From Gayadomonas joobiniege G7 (GTDB lineage Bacteria; Pseudomonadota; Gammaproteobacteria; Enterobacterales; Alteromonadaceae): a stretch of 64,000 bases of DNA. Position 1 is the first letter of the stretch; every line of letters starts with the position of its first letter. The notes beneath the pieces are model-generated. The model saw only the letters and a program-made list of their open reading frames with translations, did not search any database and was not told where the DNA came from. The stretch spans positions 434,001 through 498,000 of the forward strand of contig NZ_AMRX01000006.1 of assembly GCF_000300815.1 (NCBI RefSeq), read 5' to 3'. Position numbers and translations under genes: made by a program. Shown piece after piece: positions 55,670 through 62,994 of this stretch.

Positions 55670-57088
55670 ATGTTAAAAACAGATAAGGTATTAGTCTGTA
55701 GTAGTGTTAAATTTGGCACCAGTGGTGCGCGGGGTTTAGTCACGGATTTTACGCCAGATGTCTGCGCAGCTTTTACTCATGCTTTTGTGAGCAGCATGCA
55801 AGTTAATTTTAAGTTTGATACAGTGGCGATTGCCATTGATAACCGTCCTAGCAGTTATCAAATGGCGCAGGCTTGTAGTGCTGCACTTGAACAAGCCGGT
55901 TTAAAAACACTTTATTATGGGGTTATACCAACCCCTGCATTGGCGTATGCAGCCATGCAGGCGGATATCCCTTGTATTATGGTTACTGGCAGTCATATTC
56001 CCTTTGATCGTAACGGGCTAAAATTTTATCGCCCAGACGGTGAAATTAGCAAAGCTGACGAGCAGGGCATTAATAATGCGTTGTGTGAATTTGAGGCGTT
56101 GCAGGTTTTACCTGAGTTAACCTTGGATGAAAGTGCCGGCCAGTTGTATGTAAAACGCTCAACTGATCTGTTCGCCAGTGATTTTTTAGCGGGTAAACAT
56201 ATAGGTATTTATGAGCATTCGAGCGCTGGCCGTGAGTTGTATACGCCTTTGTTTGAAGCATTAGGTGCTAAAGTAACTCGTCTTGAGCGTAGTGATGAGT
56301 TTGTGCCAATAGATACCGAAGCCGTATCGGACGAAGATCAAGCCAAAGCTAAAACCTGGGCTGTTGAATACGGTTTTGATATGATATTTTCGACCGATGG
56401 TGATGGAGACCGTCCATTAATTTCGGACGAAAAGGGCAACTGGCTGCGTGGTGATATTTTAGGTTTATTAACCGCCCGTGAGTTAGGCATTGAAGCTTTA
56501 GCCGTGCCAGTTAGCTGTAATACTGCTATTGAAGAATGCGGTGCTTTTAAAACCGTTGAGCGTACTCGCATAGGATCGCCCTATGTAATTGCTGAGTTTG
56601 ACAATTTATCAAACGATTATGCTTCGGTTGCCGGTTTTGAAGCCAATGGCGGTTTTTTATTAGGCTCGGATGTGCAAATTAACGGTAAAACCTTAAAAGC
56701 TTTACCCACAAGGGATGCGGTTTTACCTGCGCTTATGTTATTAGCGGCCAGTAAACAAGTAACCATTAGTGAGTTATTAGCAGATTTACCGCAGCGCTAC
56801 ACCTATAGCGATCGCATTAAAAACTTTGCGACCGAAAAAAGCCAAGCGATTATTGCTAAAGCCAAACAAGATCCGGCTGAACTGCTAAACCAGTTAGGGT
56901 TTAAAGGTGTAACCGTTACCCAAGCTGACTCTACCGACGGTTTACGTTTAACCTTGGATAACGGCAATATTATTCATTTACGTCCGTCTGGTAACGCGCC
57001 AGAACTAAGATGTTATTGCGAAGCATCTGATCCGGTTGTTGCTAAAGAGATTAATCAAAAAGCGTTAGCAAATATTGTTGGGATGTGA
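55670..57088 (+). CDS. manB: Phosphomannomutase (ManB/CpsG type)
   Basis: This 472-residue alpha-D-phosphohexomutase starts KFGTSGARGLV. Its active-site loop reads VTGSHIPFDRNGLKFY where many family members have TASHNP; the Ser-His is kept. The metal loop is STDGDGDRPL and the phosphate-binding loop near the C terminus is RPSGNAPELR. It converts mannose-6-phosphate to mannose-1-phosphate for manC. It ends the plus-strand run of the locus. Confidence 0.92.
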   Translation: MLKTDKVLVCSSVKFGTSGARGLVTDFTPDVCAAFTHAFVSSMQVNFKFDTVAIAIDNRPSSYQMAQACSAALEQAGLKTLYYGVIPTPALAYAAMQADIPCIMVTGSHIPFDRNGLKFYRPDGEISKADEQGINNALCEFEALQVLPELTLDESAGQLYVKRSTDLFASDFLAGKHIGIYEHSSAGRELYTPLFEALGAKVTRLERSDEFVPIDTEAVSDEDQAKAKTWAVEYGFDMIFSTDGDGDRPLISDEKGNWLRGDILGLLTARELGIEALAVPVSCNTAIEECGAFKTVERTRIGSPYVIAEFDNLSNDYASVAGFEANGGFLLGSDVQINGKTLKALPTRDAVLPALMLLAASKQVTISELLADLPQRYTYSDRIKNFATEKSQAIIAKAKQDPAELLNQLGFKGVTVTQADSTDGLRLTLDNGNIIHLRPSGNAPELRCYCEASDPVVAKEINQKALANIVGM

Positions 57089-57094
57089 GCTAAT

Positions 57095-57126
57095 AAACAG
57101 TGCAAACATAAAGGTTTGCACTGTTT
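57095..57126 (+). terminator. Bidirectional terminator between manB and galU
   Basis: A perfect 13-bp stem AAACAGTGCAAAC/GTTTGCACTGTTT with a 6-nt loop lies between convergent genes. It has A/T-rich ends on both sides, so it can serve both strands. Confidence 0.85.
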
Positions 57127-57143
57127 CTATTGTTCATAGAGCG

Positions 57144-57977
57144 CTATTCTTTATACAAATTATTATAAACATAGTTGGTTGCTTCAACAAAACCTTTTAC
57201 GCTGCCACAATCAAAGCGTAGGCCTTTAAATTTATAACCAATCACTTTACCTTGACGAGCTTGCGTTAATAACGCGTCTGTTAACTGAATTTCTCCATTT
57301 TTACCTGGTGGCGTTTTACGAATAATATCGAAAATATCTGGCGTTAGAATATAACGACCAATAATAGCAAGATTAGAAGGCGCATCTTCAACCGCTGGTT
57401 TTTCTACCATATCTGTAACCTGATAACGTCCATCCCCTAAATCTTTACCAGCAATCACACCGTATTTTGAAATGGTTTCTTTTGGAACTTCCATCAAAGC
57501 TACTACAGAACAGCCTGTTTCAGAGTGAATTTTCGCCATTTGTTTCATAACACCATCACCATTGAGGGGTTCTGGTAAGCATAAATCATCGGCTAAAATA
57601 ACACCAAAAGGATCATTACCCATTAAGGTTTCACCACACAAAATAGCATGACCTAAACCTTTCATTTCTGGTTGACGGGTGAATGAAAAAATACCATTGT
57701 TCATTACGTATCGAACTGACTCTAAGAATTTTTCTTTACTGGTACCTGAAATTTCGTTTTCTAATTCATAAGAGATATCAAAATGATCAGCAATCGCTCG
57801 CTTGGTTCTACCTGTTACAAACCCTATATACTGCATGCCTGCTTCTAGTGCTTCTTCAACTCCGTATTGAATCAGTGGTTTATTTACGATTGGCAGCATT
57901 TCTTTAGCTTGAGCTTTAGTTGCTGGCAAAAAACGTGTGCCATAACCAGCCGCAGGGAATAAACATTTTTTAACCAT
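57144..57977 (-). CDS. galU: UTP-glucose-1-phosphate uridylyltransferase
   Basis: The 277-residue form starts at the ATG at 57977, which has AGGAAA 7 bp upstream and gives the usual N terminus MVKKCLFPAAGYGTRFLPAT; an ATG 12 codons upstream (58013) has a poor ribosome site. Further motifs are KEMLPIVNKPLIQYGVEEA, LGHAILCGE, ADDLC and EKP. It makes UDP-glucose for ugd and probably for the initiating transferase. It closes the locus in the opposite orientation. Confidence 0.95.
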   Translation of the reverse strand: MVKKCLFPAAGYGTRFLPATKAQAKEMLPIVNKPLIQYGVEEALEAGMQYIGFVTGRTKRAIADHFDISYELENEISGTSKEKFLESVRYVMNNGIFSFTRQPEMKGLGHAILCGETLMGNDPFGVILADDLCLPEPLNGDGVMKQMAKIHSETGCSVVALMEVPKETISKYGVIAGKDLGDGRYQVTDMVEKPAVEDAPSNLAIIGRYILTPDIFDIIRKTPPGKNGEIQLTDALLTQARQGKVIGYKFKGLRFDCGSVKGFVEATNYVYNNLYKE

Positions 57978-58352
57978 ACTTGGTTTCCTTTTTTTACCGT
58001 TGGAATTAGCCATACAAGGCTCATTTACAAATAATGCTATGGGTAAGTCTAGAACTCAAGACTCTAATAATGATTATTAGAGAAAAATATCGAACACGGA
58101 GTTAAGGGCGTTTGAGTTGAAATCGGTTTGAATTTTACCGATGTTAGTATTGCAATATGTGTGTTTAGAAATGATAACGAAGTTAGTGCATATCTAGGCT
58201 TAATCGCTAAATTAAACGAATTAGGTAAGTAACAACATATTATTAACTTATTGATGCTTGTTTTTTAACCACCCTGTGCTATGGTTTTTATATTCGGATT
58301 GTCTGTTGTCTGTTGTTCCGATATTCGTGTTCTTAACAGAAAGGAGTCAAGC
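57978..58352. other. Divergent intergenic region
   Basis: This stretch lies between galU and the unknown paralogue pair. It is AT-rich, without REP or ORF of note, and should hold promoters for both directions. The plus-strand gene has a strong AAAGGAG ribosome site at its 3' end. Confidence 0.5.
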
Positions 58353-59141
58353 ATGTCAGATCCAATCGTCTCTCCCGTCCCTGGAGATGCCAACAGCCGA
58401 AAACTCTGGGCGACAGGTTCTACCGATATACCTGCCACTAAACAGTTTGTTGTAAATGCAACAGGTAATATATTTATTGCAACCACATTAGGTTCTAGCG
58501 ATAGCTCGGGCACCAATGTTCCAGCCGCTGCGCAAAAAGCTTTTACCGAAGTTAGCGTATATTTTGCGGCTTTAACAAAAGCGCTGGCTGAAGAAAACAA
58601 AAGCATTTTTAACTACTCAGCAATGGAAAAAGCCATTAGTAAATCTGGTTTTTTTATTCAGTTAAACAAAAGCGAAATTGATTTTAAAAGCAAAAAGTGG
58701 GGAATTGAGTTTAGTAACGATCTCATTCAAAGCTTGCTTGGTTTTAGTGGTAATTTAAGCGCTTTGGGTAAGTCTTTGCAAAGTATGTTAATCGGCGTTG
58801 GAAAAGAAGCAATTACCGTAAGCGCTGAAAGCGACGAAACTAAAGCAAAAGTTTGTTCGTTGATATTTATTCTAGAGTATTTGCTTGGCGCAGTATCTAT
58901 CACACCTATTTTGTTATCAGTTAATAAAGAGCAGTTAAAAAGCGAGCTTGGTGTTGGCCCCTGTGTTAAAGCAAATAGTAAAGAGTTTAATATTACCGTC
59001 GATAAAACCATGTATTTATTTGTGCCGCCGGCATTTATTCAACATGCTGAGGAGTTTACAACAGCGATGAGTAATGCTTCTTTTGATAAATTGGTTGAGG
59101 CGATAAAAGCAGATATTAGCCAAGGTGCATCAGATGGCTAA
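58353..59141 (+). CDS. Unknown protein, first of a tandem paralogous pair
   Basis: The 262-residue reading starts at the ATG at 58353 behind AAAGGAG. Conserved blocks shared with the next gene are FTEVSVYFAALTKAL, an IFNYSAMEKAISKSGFF segment, and TMYLFVPPAFIQHAEEF near the end. There is no signal peptide; a mid-protein segment (IFILEYLLGAVSITPILLSV) is hydrophobic. I do not recognise the family. It overlaps the next gene by 8 bp, so the two are translationally coupled and probably work together. Confidence 0.78.
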   Translation: MSDPIVSPVPGDANSRKLWATGSTDIPATKQFVVNATGNIFIATTLGSSDSSGTNVPAAAQKAFTEVSVYFAALTKALAEENKSIFNYSAMEKAISKSGFFIQLNKSEIDFKSKKWGIEFSNDLIQSLLGFSGNLSALGKSLQSMLIGVGKEAITVSAESDETKAKVCSLIFILEYLLGAVSITPILLSVNKEQLKSELGVGPCVKANSKEFNITVDKTMYLFVPPAFIQHAEEFTTAMSNASFDKLVEAIKADISQGASDG

Positions 59142-59973
59142 AACGGATATTGGTGCACGCGGGCGTGCGCCTAAAAAGCCTAATCCGCCGGAAGACTCGT
59201 CAGTATATTACCCAATAGAAAAATACTATGTATTTAGCGAAACGGGCAATATTGTTTTGTGTACTACAGAGGCCGTTAATCAAGAGTTTGACAGCGACAT
59301 TAAAGATGCTTTTACCGATGTGTCGGTATTTTTTGCGGCAATGACAAAAGCCTTGGCCAGCACCATTAATTCAGCGACCGGTAAACCTTTTTCTATTTAT
59401 AACTTTTTCGCTGTTGAAAAAGTATTATGTGCATCCGGCATGTTTGTAGAAGTTCAATCACAAATGGATACTTTTAACTCTTCGGGTGTAGGGGAGAGTC
59501 TAGCGCAAACTTTTATTGAAAAAGCATTAAATCGCAAATTAGATCGTAGCAAACTTGGTTTTGGTCGCGGTATGTTTCAGGGCATGCGAGAGCAGCAGTC
59601 GGCTCAACAAGGACAAATAAATCAAACGGGGCAATTGTTTTTTGTTTGTGAAAGCCTAATGGGGTTGCCACAAACAACTGCGATTTTATTAAACATAAGA
59701 GATAAAAGTGTTACCGACAAACCAGCCAGTGACCGGCAAGAAATTGAGCTAGAGGAAGAAGCAGAGCCTGCCGATGTGTTAGATTTAGGTGTGCGCAGCG
59801 AAACCCAGCATAAGTTTGCTGAAAGCGGCGCTATTGAGCGCAAATGGCAGTTTACCAAAAAGGTTTATCTTTTTGTGCCCCCTAAATTGGTCGCTAAAAA
59901 CTCAGACGATTTTAACGGCATTTATCCAAGTGGTTACGCAAACCTTATAGAAACCATGAAAGACGCACTCTAG
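59134..59973 (+). CDS. Unknown protein, second of a tandem paralogous pair
   Basis: The 279-residue reading starts at the ATG at 59134; the GTG at 59125 is less likely. It shares with its neighbour FTDVSVFFAAMTKAL, FAVEKVLCASGMFVEV and a C-terminal KKVYLFVPPKLV. Between them it has a Gln-rich stretch (QREQ-like, near residue 155) and an acidic insertion EIELEEEAEPADVLDLG absent from the first copy. The N terminus is basic and proline-rich (GARGRAPKKPNPPED). Function unknown; the pair may form a hetero-oligomer. Confidence 0.78.
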   Translation: MAKTDIGARGRAPKKPNPPEDSSVYYPIEKYYVFSETGNIVLCTTEAVNQEFDSDIKDAFTDVSVFFAAMTKALASTINSATGKPFSIYNFFAVEKVLCASGMFVEVQSQMDTFNSSGVGESLAQTFIEKALNRKLDRSKLGFGRGMFQGMREQQSAQQGQINQTGQLFFVCESLMGLPQTTAILLNIRDKSVTDKPASDRQEIELEEEAEPADVLDLGVRSETQHKFAESGAIERKWQFTKKVYLFVPPKLVAKNSDDFNGIYPSGYANLIETMKDAL

Positions 59974-59987
59974 GTGCAGTGTTTGGT

Positions 59988-60290
59988 ACACGTTCGTATA
60001 TTTGACGTCGCGTAAATTTAGGTTGGCACCGCCAACGGCGTTGCAACATTATGCAGACGATTGTGGTGTTTGGTTATTACACGTTCGTATATTTGACACC
60101 GCGTTGATGTAGGTTGGCACCGCCAACGGCGTTGCCAACAATATGCAGACGATTGTGGTATTTGGTTTTTTCGCAGATCATTCAAACAACTGTGTTGTAT
60201 GCATTTGTCGGCTGCACCTTCGGTGGAGCCGACCTACAATTGGTGGAGTGGCGCGACAATTGGTGGATCTGGCCTACAACAGGTCAAACC
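59988..60290. repeat. 91-bp tandem repeat with type-E REPs, then minus-strand type-A REP and half repeats
   Basis: Two 91-bp units start at 59988 and 60079 (ACACGTTCGTATATTTGAC), each with the hairpin GGTTGGCACCGCCAACGG...GTTGCCAACA. A type-A REP in minus orientation follows at 60205-60237, then short units of AATTGGTGGA. The same order recurs at 61581-62994, interrupted by the IS element. A degraded type-E copy lies near 60408-60434. Confidence 0.88.
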
Positions 60291-60536
60291 TGTTAATAAA
60301 CCCCTTACGTAATTTGTATAAATAATTAAACGTATCTATTATTCATTTGTACCATCCAACCGACAAAAATAAGGGAATAATAATTAAAACCAAATATCAA
60401 ATCATTACATGGCACCGTCAAAGGCGTTGCCAAAACAGTGTAGATGATTGTGGTGTTGGGGATTAATGATTAATCCGAATATTAGCTAAATATTTGGCTC
60501 CATTTATGTTGGAGTCGAGTTGAGAGGGATATAAAT
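60291..60536. other. Leader of the unknown membrane gene
   Basis: It contains one degraded REP (GGCACCGTCAAAGGCGTTGCC near 60410-60430) and AT-rich sequence; nothing else is recognised. Confidence 0.5.
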
Positions 60537-61577
60537 ATGGAAATAAACAGTATCAAACAGTGTGAGATACCATTTGAACGAGAACATACCTTAAAAGAAG
60601 CTATACAAGATTGCAAAAGTCAAAACCATTACTTAGACAAAGAGCAAGCAGATGGATTGGCCGCTGTTGTTTTTTTATTAATCGTGTTTGTGGGTTTTTT
60701 AGCTACTTTTATTGAAACAAAAAAAGATCCTAAATTAAAAGGACCGTTTTGGGTCAATATCAAACCGATTGCATTTTATTTGGCAGCAATGTTATCCGTA
60801 TTATCGGTTTGTCAATTTTTTATCGGGAAGCAGTTAGATGTGCATGACTCCATTAAACAATGTGAGGATGAGGTATATGAAAATGCACGGAGTGAGAATA
60901 TTTGTTTTATTTTGTGGCAAACGGAAACGTTAAAAGAACTCACTATTAAGATTGACGGGCAAACCAGGGAGGTTGGGGAGCAATCAAAAGCTTTGGGTGA
61001 AACGGTAGATAATGTCGATGATAAGGCGGATGATATTACAAAAATTTTATCTGGATTAGAAGCGAAAGCTGATAAGTTGAATGTTATCGCTTTAGAGTCA
61101 CATAAGATTTTGAAAAGCTCCGCAGAAAAGGCAGCACAAAAACTACCAGAAGGGCTTAATAAGTACAAATATCATGTCGCGCTTACCGGAATAGATGCAA
61201 AATCTCAATGTGAAAAATACAGCAATGATATTATTTATTGGAACATAGGGGTGGATGGAAAACAACTAAGCAATGTTTTCCCCAAACAGAAGGAAGTAAG
61301 TAATGAATCTTTAACCTATGAGCAAATCAAGTCGCTTGACTCATCTTATAGTGTAGTCAGTCTCGAAAAACTCGGTGAAACACCCAAATTTAATTTATAT
61401 GGTTATGTGAGATATAAAACTGGCGAGACGCTTTTTTTGCAAAAGGTATTGTTTCCTTATAAAGGTACTCTTGATAGAGATATAACTTATGTTGATGGCA
61501 AACCCAGTTACCCCATTACAATTAGTGCGGCCACTGGATGTGACATTTTGTTAACTTTTACTATTGATAGAGAATAA
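60537..61577 (+). CDS. Two-span membrane protein with coiled coil, unknown function
   Basis: This 346-residue protein has two membrane spans at about residues 41-61 (LAAVVFLLIVFVGFLATFIE) and 78-97, then a heptad-like coiled coil at about 125-205 (EVGEQSKALGETVDNVDDKA), and a C-terminal beta-rich domain with three cysteines. GAGAGGGA precedes the ATG. I do not recognise the family. The gene lies between two direct copies of a REP-containing block, which resembles a cargo gene bounded by recombination sites, though no recombinase of its own is encoded. Confidence 0.7.
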   Translation: MEINSIKQCEIPFEREHTLKEAIQDCKSQNHYLDKEQADGLAAVVFLLIVFVGFLATFIETKKDPKLKGPFWVNIKPIAFYLAAMLSVLSVCQFFIGKQLDVHDSIKQCEDEVYENARSENICFILWQTETLKELTIKIDGQTREVGEQSKALGETVDNVDDKADDITKILSGLEAKADKLNVIALESHKILKSSAEKAAQKLPEGLNKYKYHVALTGIDAKSQCEKYSNDIIYWNIGVDGKQLSNVFPKQKEVSNESLTYEQIKSLDSSYSVVSLEKLGETPKFNLYGYVRYKTGETLFLQKVLFPYKGTLDRDITYVDGKPSYPITISAATGCDILLTFTIDRE

Positions 61578-61641
61578 ATTCGTGTATTTGACACCGCGTT
61601 GATGTAGATACCATCTCTCACAACCAGCTTCAAGTCGAGAT

Positions 61642-62628
61642 TTAAGTGACTTGAGGCTGATATTCGGTTTGATTTTTGATCACTCCAAAACACATTTGTG
61701 CCAGTTTGCGCATCGCTGCACCTAAAGCCTGCATTTTTGTTTTTCCTTTTGCCAATAGCCGACTCTTTTGCGCCTTTATGCTGTGATTGAATTGACCTGC
61801 GACTATCGCGGCCATATATAGTTTTGCTCGAATACGAGAGGGACCAGCCTTACTTAAAGTCGTGCGGCCTTTTAGCTTACCTGATTCGTTTAATTTGGGG
61901 ATTAAACCTAGATATGCACCGACTTCCTTGGCATTTTTAAAGGTTTTAGATGCAAAGAGATATGTTAGCTCTCTCGATAGAACCGAGCCAATACCTGGAA
62001 TACTTCCTAGAAGCTTTCGGTTATTTTTTAATTCCGGGTTTCTGTTAATATGATCATCTATGTCTTCTGTAAGCTTCTTTATTTCTGTTTCAAGCGCTTG
62101 GAGCATGTCTTTTAAAGACATTACAACCCGCTCAGAAGACAAGCCAAACTCACTGGAATCTAGACGATTTAATTCTCTCTTGTAGTCGGCTTCTAGCGCA
62201 TCTAATCGTCTCAGCAGTGCGTTAAGCTCCCGTACTTCAATGGGCTCGGGCTTCCAAAACTCTATGTGCCCCTGCTGAGCACAACCGTAATTGGCGAGCA
62301 TAAATGCATCAGATTTATCCGTCTTATGCGTTAGGTTAATCGCCTGTGCATACTTTTTTGCGTACCCTGAATTCACAAGGTAGACCTTAAATCCGTGATC
62401 ATGCAAAAAATACATTAAGGTTTCATGATAAACACCGGTCGGTTCAAGAGTCACGATAACCTGCTCAGGTTTAGCTTTAATGTTGTCTAACAGCCATTTA
62501 GCCAATGCTTGATGGCCGTCAGTATTATTTTTTAATACTTTGGATTTTTTCTTTCCTTTGTGAGCGTCTCTAAGCCAACAAACGTCAATTTTATTTTTAC
62601 TAATATCGATGCCAGTAAAGTACATCAT
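61642..62628 (-). CDS. IS110-family transposase (DEDD recombinase)
   Basis: The 328-residue reading starts at the ATG at 62628 (GGGGAG 9 bp upstream); the longer ATG at 62661 would read through the predicted RNA guide region. The RuvC-like part has TGIDISK, TLEPTGVYHE and the pair in HKTDKSDA, giving the D-E-D-D set. The C-terminal Tnp20 part has SIPGIGSVLSRELTY, VGAYLGLIPK and LSKAGPSRIR with the catalytic-type serine. The gene is full length without frameshift, so the element may be active. Confidence 0.93.
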   Translation of the reverse strand: MMYFTGIDISKNKIDVCWLRDAHKGKKKSKVLKNNTDGHQALAKWLLDNIKAKPEQVIVTLEPTGVYHETLMYFLHDHGFKVYLVNSGYAKKYAQAINLTHKTDKSDAFMLANYGCAQQGHIEFWKPEPIEVRELNALLRRLDALEADYKRELNRLDSSEFGLSSERVVMSLKDMLQALETEIKKLTEDIDDHINRNPELKNNRKLLGSIPGIGSVLSRELTYLFASKTFKNAKEVGAYLGLIPKLNESGKLKGRTTLSKAGPSRIRAKLYMAAIVAGQFNHSIKAQKSRLLAKGKTKMQALGAAMRKLAQMCFGVIKNQTEYQPQVT

Positions 62629-62632
62629 CTCT

Positions 62633-62806
62633 ATATACTCCCCTTGTACATGCAGCGTCAACTCGTTAAAGTGCGCTTGGATACCATTCAGTTTATTGAG
62701 AAAAAGAAGTCAGGGTTTAATCTACGCGACAGCATATATTTGCTCAGGTTGGCAACAAACTCACTGACTTCTGGATGCATTAAGTAATAGCTAACCACTT
62801 AATGCA
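62633..62806 (-). ncRNA. Predicted bridge RNA of the IS110-family element
   Basis: Read on the minus strand: a 5' hairpin GCATTAAGT/ACTTAATGC (62805-62777), then a loop closed by the 9-bp stem AGAAGTCAG/CTGACTTCT (62772-62764 with 62713-62705), then a second loop up to 62642. Loop 1 holds TGCCAACCT (62754-62746), identical to the target's left half including core CT, and GTAG (62725-62722), complementary to CTAC. Loop 2 holds ATGGTATC (62687-62680), identical to the element's right end, and TACAAGG (62648-62642), complementary to CCTTGTA at the left junction. No transcript evidence is available. Confidence 0.78.
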
Positions 62807-62816
62807 GAGAGATACA

Positions 62817-62994
62817 AGGTTGGCACCGCCAACGGCGTTGCCAACAATATGCAGGCGATGTGGTGTTTGGTTTTACAGTGACACAATTCCACATCGGAGT
62901 AATTGTCGGCTGCACCTTCGGTGGAGCCGACCTACAATTGGTGGAGTGGCCCGACAATTGGTGGAGCGGCCCAACAATTGGTTAAACCGACCTA
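62817..62994. repeat. REP block right of the IS element
   Basis: It continues the interrupted type-E REP (62817-62849), then has a minus-orientation type-A REP at 62903-62935 and three AATTGGT-based half repeats. The last GTAG foot on the minus strand shares its first base with the stop codon of the beta-helix gene. Confidence 0.85.

Larger units (their letters stand above)
61609..62816 (-). mobile_element. IS110-family insertion sequence inserted in a REP
   Basis: The element is about 1208 bp with the dinucleotide AG (CT on the element's strand) on both sides. Removing it restores the sequence TTGATGTAG joined to GTTGGCACCGCC, which is intact at 60105-60125. There are no terminal inverted repeats, as usual for this family. 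It has only 33 bp after the transposase but about 190 bp before it, the layout of the IS110 group, whose bridge RNA is encoded in the 5' non-coding end. Confidence 0.9.

Noticed and set aside
61596-61604. CGCGTTGAT in the target flank resembling CGCGTAGAT in the predicted bridge RNA (8 of 9)
   Set aside because: The match is two bases out of register with the core; GTAG next to it gives a contiguous pairing with the core CTAC and is preferred.
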